A stretch of 64,000 bases of DNA from Tragulus kanchil (GCA_022376925.1 JAIOJX010000005.1:158859501-158923500), one strand, 5' to 3'. Numbered from the stretch's first letter, positions 43,010-53,915 are shown. Numbers and translations are program-made. Notes: generated from the letters alone by a model not told the origin.

Positions 43010-43310
43010 TTCAGGAAAGACCATCATGTGGAAAAGCCCCATGGGGAGAGAGAGCCCCTGGGACTACATGGAAAACGGAGGAACCTGGATAAATGACTCG
43101 GGCTAGCCCCTCCCGCCACCCACAGCCACCTGAGCCCTGCTCAGACCTGGGAGTGAAGAGGCCATGGACAATCCAGCTCCAGGGCACATCATCACACGGA
43201 TCAGAGAGGAGGAGTCCTGGATGTAACCCGTCTGAATTCCTGACCCACAGAGTTGTGATCAGATGAAAGACGTGCTGTTTTAAAACCATTAAACCTTGGG
43301 GTTTCAAAGA
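43010..43310 (+). mobile_element. MLT1-type MaLR LTR, 3' part
   Basis: 'catgtggaaaagccccatgg', 'gaagaggccatggacaatcc', 'cacagagttgtgatcagatg' and 'gctgttttaaaaccattaaa'. Probably the continuation of 42335-42500. Confidence 0.65.
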
Positions 43311-43750
43311 CAGCAGTGCTGTCCACCCTGAGGCAAAGGGCCAGACACTGTCTTCACTGTGAGGCTTTCATCCCCTTCTGCATTTCCTGGGTCCCAGGAA
43401 TCTCAAAGGAGAGGTGCCCAGCTTGCCACATGCCAACAGAGGACGCCGTACCACCCAGAGCCACCCTGATCTTCCAGGGGTCCCGGGTGGGGCGGGGGCT
43501 GGGGCATCCTGACTCCCACCCCTCCCCCACCCCATATAAGCCGATAAGGAGGTGTGGTGGCAGGGATTCTGCTGGGCTTCTGGTGTGGAGCCGAAATAGG
43601 AACAGGGCCCCTTCCCTCCAAGGTTGACATTTGAAAAGGACAAAATTAGGAGGAAGGTAAATGTTACTTTTCCCTTCTCCTGGGGACCAGGGGAGAAGGA
43701 GGCTGACCCAGGGTTCTGATTACTTCATGTTTGGTGAGGGTGCTGGAGAG
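43311..43750. other. Unique GC-rich DNA
   Basis: 43316-43400 may be a degraded L2 tail. Frames of 75-103 codons have no support. Confidence 0.4.
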
Positions 43751-43945
43751 CTGCAGGTGAGGTCGCTGCAGGCTGAAGGGCTCGCGGCAGGCTGAGGGGG
43801 GTCACTGCAGGCTGAGGGGGTCGCTGCAGGCTGAGGGGGTCGCTGCAGGCTGAGGGGGTCGCTGCAGGCTGAGGGGGTCACTGCAGGCTGAGGGGGTTGC
43901 TGCAGGCTGAGGGGGGTCACTACAGGCTGAGGGGGGTCGCTGCTG
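43751..43945. repeat. 19-20 bp minisatellite, nine units
   Basis: 'caggctga' recurs at 43769, 43788, 43808, 43827, 43846, 43865, 43884, 43903 and 43923, spaced 19 or 20 bases. The unit is about 'tcgctgcaggctgaggggg' with C/T and G/A variants. The minus-strand repetitive frame (Ala-Cys-Ser-Asp) is a by-product. Confidence 0.95.
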
Positions 43946-44296
43946 GTCGACTTGGCATCCTGCAGCAGAGGTTACCAGGACTGGTGTGGGGCGAGACTGC
44001 TTTCTCCGTCTGCTCCAGCAGCCTGCGCTGGGTAAACCCAGGGATCCTTTCCAGCGGTCACTCCACAGATCTGCAATCTCTCCAAATTCCAGCTACTGAT
44101 TGGGTGCATTTGGAGCTGGAATCCTGAGAATCCTTGGAAATTCCTGATATCATTATGTATTTTGTACTTTCTATAACACTATACTTATGTGTTTTTTAAA
44201 GTGAATGACCATAAATAATACATGATGAATCATTTTTCTGTAATAGACTTATGGTAAAAGTTTCAGAGTTCTTTTATTAAATACAAAAAACAATGT
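43946..44296. other. Unique DNA, AT-rich at its right end
   Basis: No gene or clear repeat. Confidence 0.4.
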
Positions 44297-44835
44297 TGGA
44301 CTTCCCTGGTGGTTCAGTGGTTAAGATTTCACACTCCCCATCCAGAGGGAAGTCAGTCAGACAGAAAAGGGGAACTATATCGTATGACACCCCTTACATG
44401 TGGAATCTAAAAAGAAATGGCACAAATGGACTTACAAAACAGAAGGAGACTTACATACTTAGAAAACAAACGTATGGTTGCCAGCGGGAAGGGAGAGTTA
44501 GGGAGTTTGGGATGGTCATGGACACACTGCTGTATTTCAAATGGATAACCAACAAGGATCTCCTGTATAGCACAGGGAACTGTGCTCAATGTTATGTGGC
44601 AGCCTGGATAGGAGGGGAGTTTGGGAGAGAATGGATACATGTGTACGTATGGCTGAGTCCCTTCACTGTTCACCTGAAACTACCAAAACGTTATTCATCA
44701 ACTATACCCCCATACGAAACTGAAAGTTCAAAAAAAGAAAAACACTCCCACTGCAGGGGACCCAGGTTTGATCCCTGATCAGGGAAGATCCTTCTTGGCA
44801 TGTGGTGCAACCAATAAAATAAAATAAAAAATAAC
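44297..44835 (+). mobile_element. CHR-type SINE split by an L1 insertion
   Basis: SINE head at 44297-44338 ('ggacttccctggtggttcag'); the remainder resumes at 44742 with 'ctgcaggggacccaggtttg' and 'tccctgatcagggaagatcc' and an (AAAT)n-like tail. Confidence 0.85.
44339..44741 (+). mobile_element. Artiodactyl L1 3' end inserted into a SINE
   Basis: 'acatgtggaatctaaaaaga', 'ctcctgtatagcacagggaa' and 'atcaactatacccccatacg' followed by an A-rich end. 'acactccc' flanks it at 44331-44338 and 44742-44749, consistent with a target site duplication. Confidence 0.75.
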
Positions 44836-45050
44836 GTTAAACGCATGGTTCATTGTTACAGGTACACTTTGTTTTCTTGTGTTTCGCTTTGTTGTGTTTT
44901 GCACATACTGATTTTTTTTTTTTTACAAGTCGAAGGAAGATTTGTGGCAAACTGTGTCGAGCAAGCCTCTCAGTGATGTTTGTCCAACAGCATTTGCTCA
45001 CTTCTTTTCTCTTTGTCACATTTTGGTCATTCTTGCAATATTTCAACCTT

Positions 45051-45247
45051 TTTCATTTCTTGGTGGTTCAGATGGTAAAAAAATCTGCCTGCAATGCAGG
45101 AGACTTGGATTTGATCCCTGGGTTGGAAAGATCCTCTGGAGAAGGCAACCTGCTCCAGTATTCTTGCCTGGAGAAATCCATGGACAGAGAAGCTTGGCAG
45201 GTTACAGTCCATGGGATCAAAAGAGTTGAACACAACTGAGTGACTTC
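45051..45247 (+). mobile_element. Bov-tA SINE
   Basis: 'ttggtggttcagatggtaaa', 'atttgatccctgggttggaa', 'ccagtattcttgcctggaga', 'gaacacaactgagtgacttc'. Confidence 0.92.
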
Positions 45248-45732
45248 CACTTTACCACTATATTTGCTATGGGGATCTGTGATCAGTGGTCTTTTGATAT
45301 TTCTACCATGTCTCAATGAAGGTTCAGGTGATGTTGGCATCTTTTAGCTATCAAGTATTTTTAAATTAAGGTATATACATTGTTTTTAGACGTAATCCTA
45401 CTGCACACTTAACAGACTACAGCATAGTGCAAACATTACTTTCACATACTTTGGGGATACCAAATAATTTGTGACTTGCTTTATTGGAATCGTCACTTAA
45501 TTGTGGTGGTTTGGAACCGAAATCTGTAATATCACTAAGGCATACTTATACTATGAATCAACATATTTTGACAAGACTATGTATTTCAATAACATGTAAA
45601 TTTACTGCCTCCTAATGTAGATATTCAAAAGAAAAAACATTAAAAGGAACATTAGCACAAAATTAATGACAAAGTCATTAAAAATGAAAAGATATTTAAT
45701 ATTTTAAAAATTCTTAAAATAAAAAATTTTAA
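45248..45732. other. AT-rich DNA, no gene
   Basis: Single-copy AT-rich sequence, possibly part of an old LINE; not assignable by eye. Confidence 0.35.
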
Positions 45733-45906
45733 GAGACTTCCATGGTGGTTCAGTGGTTGAAACTTCACCTTCCAATGCAGAGGGTGCGGGTTCAGTCTCT
45801 GGTTGGGGAGCTAAAATTTCACATGAATGACTTGTGACCAAAAAACCAAAACATAAAACAGAAACAATACTATAATAAATTCAGTAGGCTTAAAAAAAAA
45901 AAAAAA
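45733..45906 (+). mobile_element. CHR-type SINE with poly-A tail
   Basis: 'gagacttccatggtggttca' head, 'gggttcagtctctggttggg', A-run at the end. Repeated at 46925-47086 without its first 12 bases by D12. Confidence 0.88.
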
Positions 45907-45936
45907 TTGGCCTCTTTTATCGTTAAATTTATTTAT

Positions 45937-46270
45937 GGGCTTCCCCCGGTGGTCCAGTGGGTAAGGACACCGCCTTGCAGTGCAAGGGCCGCTGGTTCGA
46001 TCCCTGGCCTGGGAAGATCCCACGTGCCGTGGAGCGGCTGGACCGATGTGTCCAATTACCGAACAGGACCTCTGGAGCGCATGCGCCCAGAGCCGACGCT
46101 CTGCAACAACAGACGCCACCACGATGGGAGGCCCACAGAAGCTAAAGAACAAAGACGGATGGAAATAGAGAAATGAAAGACCAATAGGAGTGGCCCGCCT
46201 ATCCCCCTCCCTCCCCAACCCGACCCCCACCCCAAAATAAATAATAAAATAAATAAATCTTTAAAAAAAT
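45937..46270 (+). mobile_element. CHR-type SINE, long form
   Basis: 'gggcttcccccggtggtcca' head, B box 'ggttcgatccctgg', 'gtggagcggctggaccgatg', C-rich stretch then (AAAT)n tail. Repeated at 47117-47450 by D12. Confidence 0.93.
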
Positions 46271-46274
46271 ATAT

Positions 46275-46484
46275 TTGTTTTTATCCATCTTTATTCTTTG
46301 GCCTGTGTGGACCTCCCACTGCAGTGGCCCCCCTCATTGCAGAGCACTGGCTCTGGCTCGTAATTGGACACACTGGTCCAGCCACTCCGTGGCATGTGGG
46401 ATCTTCCTGGGCCAGGGATCAAGCTGGTGCCCCTTGCACTGCAAGGTGGACTCTTTACCCACTGGACCACCAGGGAAGCTCTCA
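46275..46484 (-). mobile_element. CHR-type SINE, antisense
   Basis: 'tttatccatctttattcttt' tail side, 'gggccagggatcaagctggt', head complement 'ggaccaccagggaagctc'. Lies tail to tail with the SINE at 45937-46270. Repeated at 47455-47664. Confidence 0.92.
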
Positions 46485-46826
46485 ATAGACTTTTAAAATA
46501 AATAAATAAAAATGAAAAAATTTAAACCCGCAAAGCATTACTTGACATGACAGTTTTAATCTTTGTTTTGTAACAAATATTTCCGACATAGAGAAAAAAA
46601 AACTTTTGTGTTGATACTGTTAGAATTGTCAAACAAATGTCCCAAATTGCCTTCAATTTGAGTGTTAGGACGCATGGTGCTTTATCTAAGCTCATTTTTT
46701 GTTTAACAACAAAAATGCTTTGTCTGCTTTCCCTGATTTTCTTTTTGCCACTAAAATTGACATTGCCTTTGCTCATTCAGATTTTAGATCAGTTTCTGAT
46801 TTGGGGTCTGGGAATTCTGCAAGATT

Positions 46827-46924
46827 CTTATTTTCTTCTCTTTGCCTTTCTTCCACAGTGGATATTCAAGCACTGGAAAATGCCAGTGATCGTGACTGGG
46901 TAGTACTTGAAGAATGCAGCATTC
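46827..46924 (+). other. Exon-like segment with a strong 3' splice-site signature, truncated at the junction
   Basis: A pyrimidine tract ending 'tgcctttcttccacag' at about 46858 is followed by an open frame. In this copy the frame is cut at 46924 by D12; complete versions lie at about 48007-48121 and 49114-49228. No protein family recognised. Confidence 0.3.
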
Positions 46925-47116
46925 GTGGTTCAGTGGTTGAAACTTCACCTTCCAATGCAGAGGGTGCGGGTTCAGTCTCTGGTTGGGGAGCTAAAATTTC
47001 ACATGAATGACTTGTGACCAAAAAACCAAAACATAAAACAGAAACAATACTATAATAAATTCAGTAGGCTTAAAAAAAAAAAAAAATTGGCCTCTTTTAT
47101 CGTTAAATTTATTTAT

Positions 47117-47450
47117 GGGCTTCCCCCGGTGGTCCAGTGGGTAAGGACACCGCCTTGCAGTGCAAGGGCCGCTGGTTCGATCCCTGGCCTGGGAAGATCC
47201 CACGTGCCGTGGAGCGGCTGGACCGATGTGTCCAATTACCGAACAGGACCTCTGGAGCGCATGCGCCCAGAGCCGACGCTCTGCAACAACAGACGCCACC
47301 ACGATGGGAGGCCCACAGAAGCTAAAGAACAAAGACGGATGGAAATAGAGAAATGAAAGACCAATAGGAGTGGCCTGCCCGCTCCCCTCCCTCCCCAACC
47401 CGACCCCCACCCCAAAATAAATAATAAAATAAATAAATCTTTAAAAAAAT
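47117..47450 (+). mobile_element. CHR-type SINE, long form (D12 second copy)
   Basis: Same element as 45937-46270. Confidence 0.93.
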
Positions 47451-47454
47451 ATAT

Positions 47455-47664
47455 TTGTTTTTATCCATCTTTATTCTTTGGCCTGTGTGGACCTCCCACT
47501 GCAGTGGCCCCCCTCATTGCAGAGCACTGGCTCTGGCTCGTAATTGGACACACTGGTCCAGCCACTCCGTGGCATGTGGGATCTTCCTGGGCCAGGGATC
47601 AAGCTGGTGCCCCTTGCACTGCAAGGTGGACTCTTTACCCACTGGACCACCAGGGAAGCTCTCA
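47455..47664 (-). mobile_element. CHR-type SINE, antisense (D12 second copy)
   Basis: Same element as 46275-46484. Confidence 0.92.
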
Positions 47665-48006
47665 ATAGACTTTTAAAATAAATAAATAAAAATGAAAAAA
47701 TTTAAACCCGCAAAGCATTACTTGACATGACAGTTTTAATCTTTGTTTTGTAACAAATATTTCCGACATAGAGAAAAAAAAACTTTTGTGTTGATACTGT
47801 TAGAATTGTCAAACAAATGTCCCAAATTGCCTTCAATTTGAGTGTTAGGACGCATGGTGCTTTATCTAAGCTCATTTTTTGTTTAACAACAAAAATGCTT
47901 TGTCTGCTTTCCCTGATTTTCTTTTTGCCACTAAAATTGACATTGCCTTTGCTCATTCAGATTTTAGATCAGTTTCTGATTTGGGGTCTGGGAATTCTGC
48001 AAGATT

Positions 48007-48121
48007 CTTATTTTCTTCTCTTTGCCTTTCTTCCACAGTGGATATTCAAGCACTGGAAAATGCCAGTGATCGTGACTGGGTAGTACTTGAAGAATGCAGC
48101 ATTCAGATGCCAGCAAGTTAA
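48007..48121 (+). other. Exon-like segment, complete copy
   Basis: Polypyrimidine tract and 'ttccacag' end at about 48038, followed by an open frame whose last residues read ENASDRDWVVLEECSIQM then PAS and a TAA stop at 48119-48121. The fragment has a W-x-x-L core after acidic residues. I do not recognise the protein. It could be a terminal coding exon, a piece of a pseudogene, or chance. The frame extends open upstream of the putative splice site too, so the exon start is not proven. Confidence 0.3.
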
Positions 48122-48811
48122 CAGGACTCCACACACCAAATTGCCAATTTAAGGGCTTATTTTGCTCCCAAAGCTTATTTCTTGGAATATCATTCAGAGG
48201 ATTTGTATAAAATATACTATGCATATAAACTTATTAATATTTATTTTATTTGGCAGCACACAGGGCTCCCAACACAGACATAAAAGCAACAGCTACAAGC
48301 AAGACTGACGGATTAGATGGTAAAATTCCTACCTATGAGCCCTTGACCCAGTTCCCAGAGACACTGACCTTAACCTTCAGCTCCATGGATCAGGGTTTTC
48401 ACGGCTTTTGCTTTCAGCTTGACATCATCAGTTGATCCCTTCAAACCAGTAACATCTCTCTGTGTTGATTATGAAGCTTTAATTCTCACAGCAGAATTAT
48501 AATACTTTCTTCTATTTTTCAGTTTTCTTGACTGACTTTCTTGAGACTTGGGATTTGAGAAAGAGAATTTCTAGAAACGCAGGAAAGACATTGCTGCATT
48601 GTAGCACTAGGTCTATAGCATAGCTTAAGGGACGTAAGCTTTATCCAAGAAGAGTGAACCCTTGACATACCTACCCTTGGATGGGGTTTTGTTGCCCAGA
48701 AGTTCTGAAAACAAAGACAGAACTGAAAGTACTCAACCTCACTGGCTCCCCGTTCCTGCTGCACTCTCACGAGGCAAGATTTCCTGAGACCTGTTTTAGC
48801 TCTTGTCCTAA
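48122..48811. other. Unique AT-rich DNA
   Basis: A 61-codon frame (48250-48435) follows a possible acceptor 'ttggcagcacacag', but no second supporting signal is seen. Repeated at 49229-49921 by D13. Confidence 0.35.
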
Positions 48812-49113
48812 TTTAAACCCATAAGCATTACTTGACATGACAGTTTTAATCTTTGTTTTGTAACAAATATTTCCGACATAGAGAAAAAACTTTTGTGTTG
48901 ATACTGTTAGAATTGTCAAACAAATGTCCCAAATTGCCTTCAATTTGAGTGTTAGGACGCATGGTGCTTTATCTAAGCTCATTTTTTGTTTAACAACAAA
49001 AATGCTTTGTCTGCTTTCCCTGATTTTCTTTTTGCCACTAAAATTGACATTGCCTTTGCTCATTCAGATTTTAGATCAGTTTCTGATTTGGGGTCTGGGA
49101 ATTCTGCAAGATT

Positions 49114-49228
49114 CTTATTTTCTTCTCTTTGCCTTTCTTCCACAGTGGATATTCAAGCACTGGAAAATGCCAGTGATCGTGACTGGGTAGTACTTGAAGA
49201 ATGCAGCATTCAGATGCCAGCAAGTTAA
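49114..49228 (+). other. Exon-like segment (D13 second copy)
   Basis: Identical to 48007-48121. Confidence 0.3.
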
Positions 49229-50066
49229 CAGGACTCCACACACCAAATTGCCAATTTAAGGGCTTATTTTGCTCCCAAAGCTTATTTCTTGGAATATCAT
49301 TCAGAGGATTTGTATAAAATATACTATGCATATAAACTTATTAATATTTATTTTATTTGGCAGCACACAGGGCTCCCAACACAGACATAAAAGCAACAGC
49401 TACAAGCAAGACTGACGGATTAGATGGTAAAATTCCTACCTATGAGCCCTTGACCCAGTTCCCAGAGACACTGACCTTAACCTTCAGCTCCATGGATCAG
49501 GGTTTTCACGGCTTTTGCTTTCAGCTTGACATCATCAGTTGATCCCTTCAAACCAGTAACATCTCTCTGTGTTGATTATGAAGCTTTAATTCTCACAGCA
49601 GAATTATAATACTTTCTTCTATTTTTCAGTTTTCTTGACTGACTTTCTTGAGACTTGGGATTTGAGAAAGAGAATTTCTAGAAACGCAGGAAAGACATTG
49701 CTGCATTGTAGCACTAGGTCTATAGCATAGCTTAAGGGACGTAAGCTTTATCCAAGGAGAGTGAACCCTTGACATACCTACCCTTGGATGGGGTTTTGTT
49801 GCCCAGAAGTTCTGAAAACAAAGACAGAACTGAAAGAATACTCAACCTCACTGGCTCCCCCGTTCCCTGCTGCACTCTCACGAGGCAAGATTTCCTGAGA
49901 CCTGTTTTTAGCTCTTGTCCTCATCTTTGTGCTCACTTGGAGCACACCGTCTATAATATTGGTTTCAATGAGAGGATGGAATGCAGATGCCTGTCTCCAA
50001 CACAGATCATTCACTCTCCCCTAAAGATCCATTTGTAAGGTTTTTGCTTTCTATCCACATGACTCC

Positions 50067-50377
50067 AGACTTTGCTACTTTATTTTTGGCTGTGTTGGGT
50101 CTTTTTTGCTTTGCCCTGGCTTTCTCTAGATGTAGCAAGAGGGGACAACTCTTCTTGCAGTGCCGGGCTTCTCATGGCAGTAGCTTTTCTTGTTGCGGAG
50201 AATGGCCTCTAGAAGGTGCAGGGTTCGGCAGCTGTGGCTCTGGGTCCCTAGAGTGTATGGGCTATTTAGTTCCATGTGAAGTCTTCCCAGATCATGGATC
50301 CAATTCATGCTCCCTGCATTGACAGGCAAATTCCTATACACTGGACCACCAGGGAAGTCCTAGACTTCGCTACTTTA
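50067..50377 (-). mobile_element. CHR-type SINE, antisense, with 16-bp target site duplication
   Basis: 'tttttggctgtgttgggtct', 'tcttgttgcggagaatggcc', head complement 'ggaccaccagggaagtcc'. Flanks 'agactttgctacttta' (50067) and 'agacttcgctacttta' (50362) differ at one base. Confidence 0.93.
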
Positions 50378-50385
50378 GAAGCAAT

Positions 50386-50631
50386 AGGAATACTTTCGTG
50401 CTGTGCTAAGTCACTTTCAGTTGGGTCTGACTCTGCAATGCTATGACTGTAGCCCGCCAGGTTCCTCTGTCAGTGGAATTCTCTAGGCAAGAATATTGGA
50501 GTAGGTTGCTGTGTCCTCCTCCAGGGGATCTTCCAAACCCAAGGACTGAACCTGTGTCTCTTCAGTCTCCTGCATTGACAGGCAGGTTCTTTACCACTTG
50601 GCGCCACCTGGGAAGCCCCAGGAATACTTTC
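50386..50631 (-). mobile_element. Bov-tA SINE, antisense, with 12-bp target site duplication
   Basis: 'tgctaagtcactttcagttg', 'gcaagaatattggagtaggt', head complement 'cgccacctgggaagcccc'. 'aggaatactttc' occurs at 50386 and 50620. Confidence 0.93.
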
Positions 50632-51532
50632 AGCAGGGTTCAACGTGATTCCATTGAACTGGAAGGTAGGTTTTTCACCAGGCCTATTGGTTTTTCATGC
50701 TGAAAGAGGGATTATAGTATTGACTGGGGTGCTTGGCCTTGATAACCAATGGGAAGCAATGGGACAGGGAAGTCTGTGGGAAATCTCCTAGTAATTCTAG
50801 CTCAAGTAGTAAAAGGTAACGGAAGACCATAGTGACCTCAAATAGGTAACATCATTACATGCTCAGGCTTCTTGAGATGAAGATTAAGACTCTTCTACTA
50901 CATAAACAACCCTGACCAACTGAGATACTTGTGAAGGGAAAATGGGACATGGGATAAAGTGGCAAATACCAGCTAGGATCTTGTGATCAGATGCAGAAAC
51001 AAAAACTATAGTTTTACCCATATTGTGCCCCTTTATGAGGAATATATTGATTTATTTTAATAAAACTTCCCTTTTCTTCTCCCATCCACAGTCTCTATTA
51101 TTTGCATATAGGGATTTTTGGTAGTTATATTTGCAATGTGTTCAATGAACTATAAAATACCAACATGGGATCATGATGGAATTAGAGAATGGGCATCCCA
51201 GATATCCGACATGAATTTGGATTGAACCGACATGATATTTGGATTGAACCCCTTTGGGAAAAAGGGTAAGTTTTCATTATTGAGGAATAATGACATTATG
51301 TTATGCAGCAGTGGGTTTTGGTGGTGGTGGTGGTTGTGGATGAATTTAAGAATGGAAGAAGGGTATGTGTTGTCCTTACACAGCCAAGATTGTAGTGGAC
51401 ATCTCTTATTCTTCTTAGTTGCCTGAAGACTTTCTTCCTTTGTTTGGGACTTCATATCTTAAATGACTGCCTTTTTCCTTGGTAGAAGCCAGAGCGCATT
51501 TTCCCAGGATGCCTTGCACCAGTATGTAACTT
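50632..51532. other. AT-rich unique DNA with a (GGT)n stretch
   Basis: 51317-51338 is a short (GGT)n. No gene supported. Confidence 0.4.
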
Positions 51533-51765
51533 AATAGCTAACATTTATTGAGTGCTTGGATCATACCAGACACTGTGCTGAACACTTTTCTTTCTATATC
51601 TCAATTCTCACAACTACGTTACGTGGTGGGTACTATCATTAGCCTCATGTTAAAGACCAGACAGTGAGACTCAGAGAAGTTAAGTAATTTGTCTGAGATC
51701 ACAGAGCTAACAAATGATGGAACACAAATTAATCAGTTAGTGGTGGACCTGGGGCTGTCTGATCA
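51533..51765 (-). mobile_element. MIR SINE relic, antisense
   Basis: 'taacatttattgagtgcttg', 'ccagacactgtgctgaacac', 'gagactcagagaagttaagt' and 'tcacagagctaacaaatgat'. Repeated at 52639-52871 by D14. Confidence 0.85.
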
Positions 51766-51837
51766 CAGTGATTGTGCTAATTTTCATTCACTCCACGTAA
51801 TATCTATGTTTGGTGAACACACAGATAAGGTCATTAT

Positions 51838-52180
51838 AATTGAAATGTGTTAAAGGTACTGCTCAAGGAGTACGGAAGAGGAGAACTTTGTGGAGATCTA
51901 GGAAGGCTTCAGGGAAGAGATGCTGTCTTAGTCACAAGGGATGTGGGGAACTGGTTAGACAAAGGAGGAGGGGCAGGACACTCCAGATTGTGGTATCCGC
52001 GTGTGCAAGGGCCAGAGAAATGAACTGGCGTGACTGGACGGGGCGTGCTGTATGGGAGGGGGAGGGGGCAAGAAGACAGACCCAGAGCCCTCAGAGCCCT
52101 GGGAGCTAAGCTGAGGAGTTTGCATTTGATCCTGGAGTCTGTGGTGAGACGCAGAGGGATTTTCAGGGGATTTGCAGTTC
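51838..52180 (-). mobile_element. L2 LINE relic, antisense
   Basis: 'aggaaggcttcagggaagag', 'gtgcaagggccagagaaatg' and 'gaggagtttgcatttgatcc' are reverse-complement L2 landmarks in order. Repeated at 52944-53286 by D14. The 89-codon frame inside is chance. Confidence 0.7.
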
Positions 52181-53404
52181 AAAAATCTCTGACAGAGCAG
52201 GAGGATGGTTTGCAGGGTGTGTAGGCTGGAACCTCCCGGAGGCCTTTGCAGGATCCAGGTGAGACGTGAGCAGGGTCACACCGCAAAGCTGAGGAGTTTG
52301 CAGCCAGTTGTCCGACATGAATTTGGATTGAACCGACATGATATTTGGATTGAACCCCTTTGGGAAAAAGGGTAAGTTTTCATTATTGAGGAATAATGAC
52401 ATTATGTTATGCAGCAGTGGGTTTTGGTGGTGGTGGTGGTTGTGGATGAATTTAAGAATGGAAGAAGGGTATGTGTTGTCCTTACACAGCCAAGATTGTA
52501 GTGGACATCTCTTATTCTTCTTAGTTGCCTGAAGACTTTCTTCCTTTGTTTGGGACTTCATATCTTAAATGACTGCCTTTTTCCTTGGTAGAAGCCAGAG
52601 CGCATTTTCCCAGGATGCCTTGCACCAGTATGTAACTTAATAGCTAACATTTATTGAGTGCTTGGATCATACCAGACACTGTGCTGAACACTTTTCTTTC
52701 TATATCTCAATTCTCACAACTACGTTACGTGGTGGGTACTATCATTAGCCTCATGTTAAAGACCAGACAGTGAGACTCAGAGAAGTTAAGTAATTTGTCT
52801 GAGATCACAGAGCTAACAAATGATGGAACACAAATTAATCAGTTAGTGGTGGACCTGGGGCTGTCTGATCACAGTGATTGTGCTAATTTTCATTCACTCC
52901 ACGTAATATCTATGTTTGGTGAACACACAGATAAGGTCATTATAATTGAAATGTGTTAAAGGTACTGCTCAAGGAGTACGGAAGAGGAGAACTTTGTGGA
53001 GATCTAGGAAGGCTTCAGGGAAGAGATGCTGTCTTAGTCACAAGGGATGTGGGGAACTGGTTAGACAAAGGAGGAGGGGCAGGACACTCCAGATTGTGGT
53101 ATCCGCGTGTGCAAGGGCCAGAGAAATGAACTGGCGTGACTGGACGGGGCGTGCTGTATGGGAGGGGGAGGGGGCAAGAAGACAGACCCAGAGCCCTCAG
53201 AGCCCTGGGAGCTAAGCTGAGGAGTTTGCATTTGATCCTGGAGTCTGTGGTGAGACGCAGAGGGATTTTCAGGGGATTTGCAGTTCAAAAATCTCTGACA
53301 GAGCAGGAGGATGGTTTGCAGGGTGTGTAGGCTGGAATCAGGGAGCTACCAGGAGGCCTTTGCAGGATCCAGGTGAGACGTGAGCAGGGTCACACCGCAA
53401 AAGC

Positions 53405-53640
53405 AGCAGTGATGTAGGAGGAAGTGGATGCAGGGGATGCATATGGGAGATGTGGAGGAGGTTGAAGCTGCAGGACTTGAACGTGGATTTAAAGAGGGAA
53501 GGAGGAGTGAAGTTTGGTCCCAGGTGTCTGCCTGGGTGACGTGGACATGGAGAGCCATTGTCTGAGAGAGGAAATGCAGGAGGAAGAATGAGGTGGGAAG
53601 TGTTAAGCCGAAAGGTGGGTAGTCTCGGGAGCCCGAAGCT
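53405..53640. other. Purine-rich unique DNA
   Basis: Possibly more of the antisense L2; not assigned. Confidence 0.35.
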
Positions 53641-53644
53641 GAAG

Positions 53645-53915
53645 AAGCAGCTAATAACAGCTAATGATTACTAATCACATGCAGCATGCGGGGCCGGGTG
53701 CTAAAGCCACCCTCACGGGGACATGTGAGGATTACTTGAGTTAACACATGTAAGAGGTTCAGGACAGGTTCTCTCATAAAGTAAGCATTCTAGAAGAAGC
53801 TGTTATTATTATTACTATTACCAGTCTTGTTTTACAGATAGAGAAGCTGGGTAAGGTAGCTTGTTCAAGGTCGCACAGGCAGGAAGCTGCAATCTGACTC
53901 CAGGGCAGTGCCCCT
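53645..53915 (-). mobile_element. MIR SINE relics, antisense
   Basis: 'taatgattactaatcacatg', 'tgaggattacttgagttaac', 'gttttacagatagagaagct' and 'caaggtcgcacaggcaggaa' fit antisense MIR. Repeated at 54741-55011 by D15. Confidence 0.75.

Larger units (their letters stand above)
45745..48104. repeat. D12: abutting direct duplication of 1.18 kb, junction at 46925
   Basis: Copy 1 is 45745-46924 and copy 2 is 46925-48104, constant offset 1180. One cluster of differences lies in a C-rich stretch ('cccgcctatccccctcc' at 46194 against 'ctgcccgctcccctcc' at 47374). Copy 1 stops in an exon-like segment that copy 2 reads through. Confidence 0.95.
47701..49921. repeat. D13: abutting direct duplication of about 1.11 kb, junction at 48812
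   Basis: Copy 1 is 47701-48811 and copy 2 is 48812-49921, offset 1111 then 1107. Differences are concentrated at the start of copy 2 ('acccataagcatt' against 'acccgcaaagcatt', a shorter A-run) and at the end of copy 1 (five single-base indels within 48650-48811). 46521-46924 is also the same sequence, giving three copies of about 400 bp. Confidence 0.95.
51205..53404. repeat. D14: direct duplication of about 1.09 kb, junction at 52311
   Basis: Copy 1 is 51205-52288 plus a 22-base unmatched end, and copy 2 is 52311-53404, offset 1106. Near the end of copy 1 'ggaacctcccggagg' replaces the longer 'ggaatcagggagctaccaggagg' of copy 2. The unmatched end repeats 'gctgaggagtttgca' from 52110. Confidence 0.95.

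Noticed and set aside
41335..43310. Endogenous retrovirus with genes
   Set aside because: Only ancient MaLR LTR pieces are seen, with no internal coding region.
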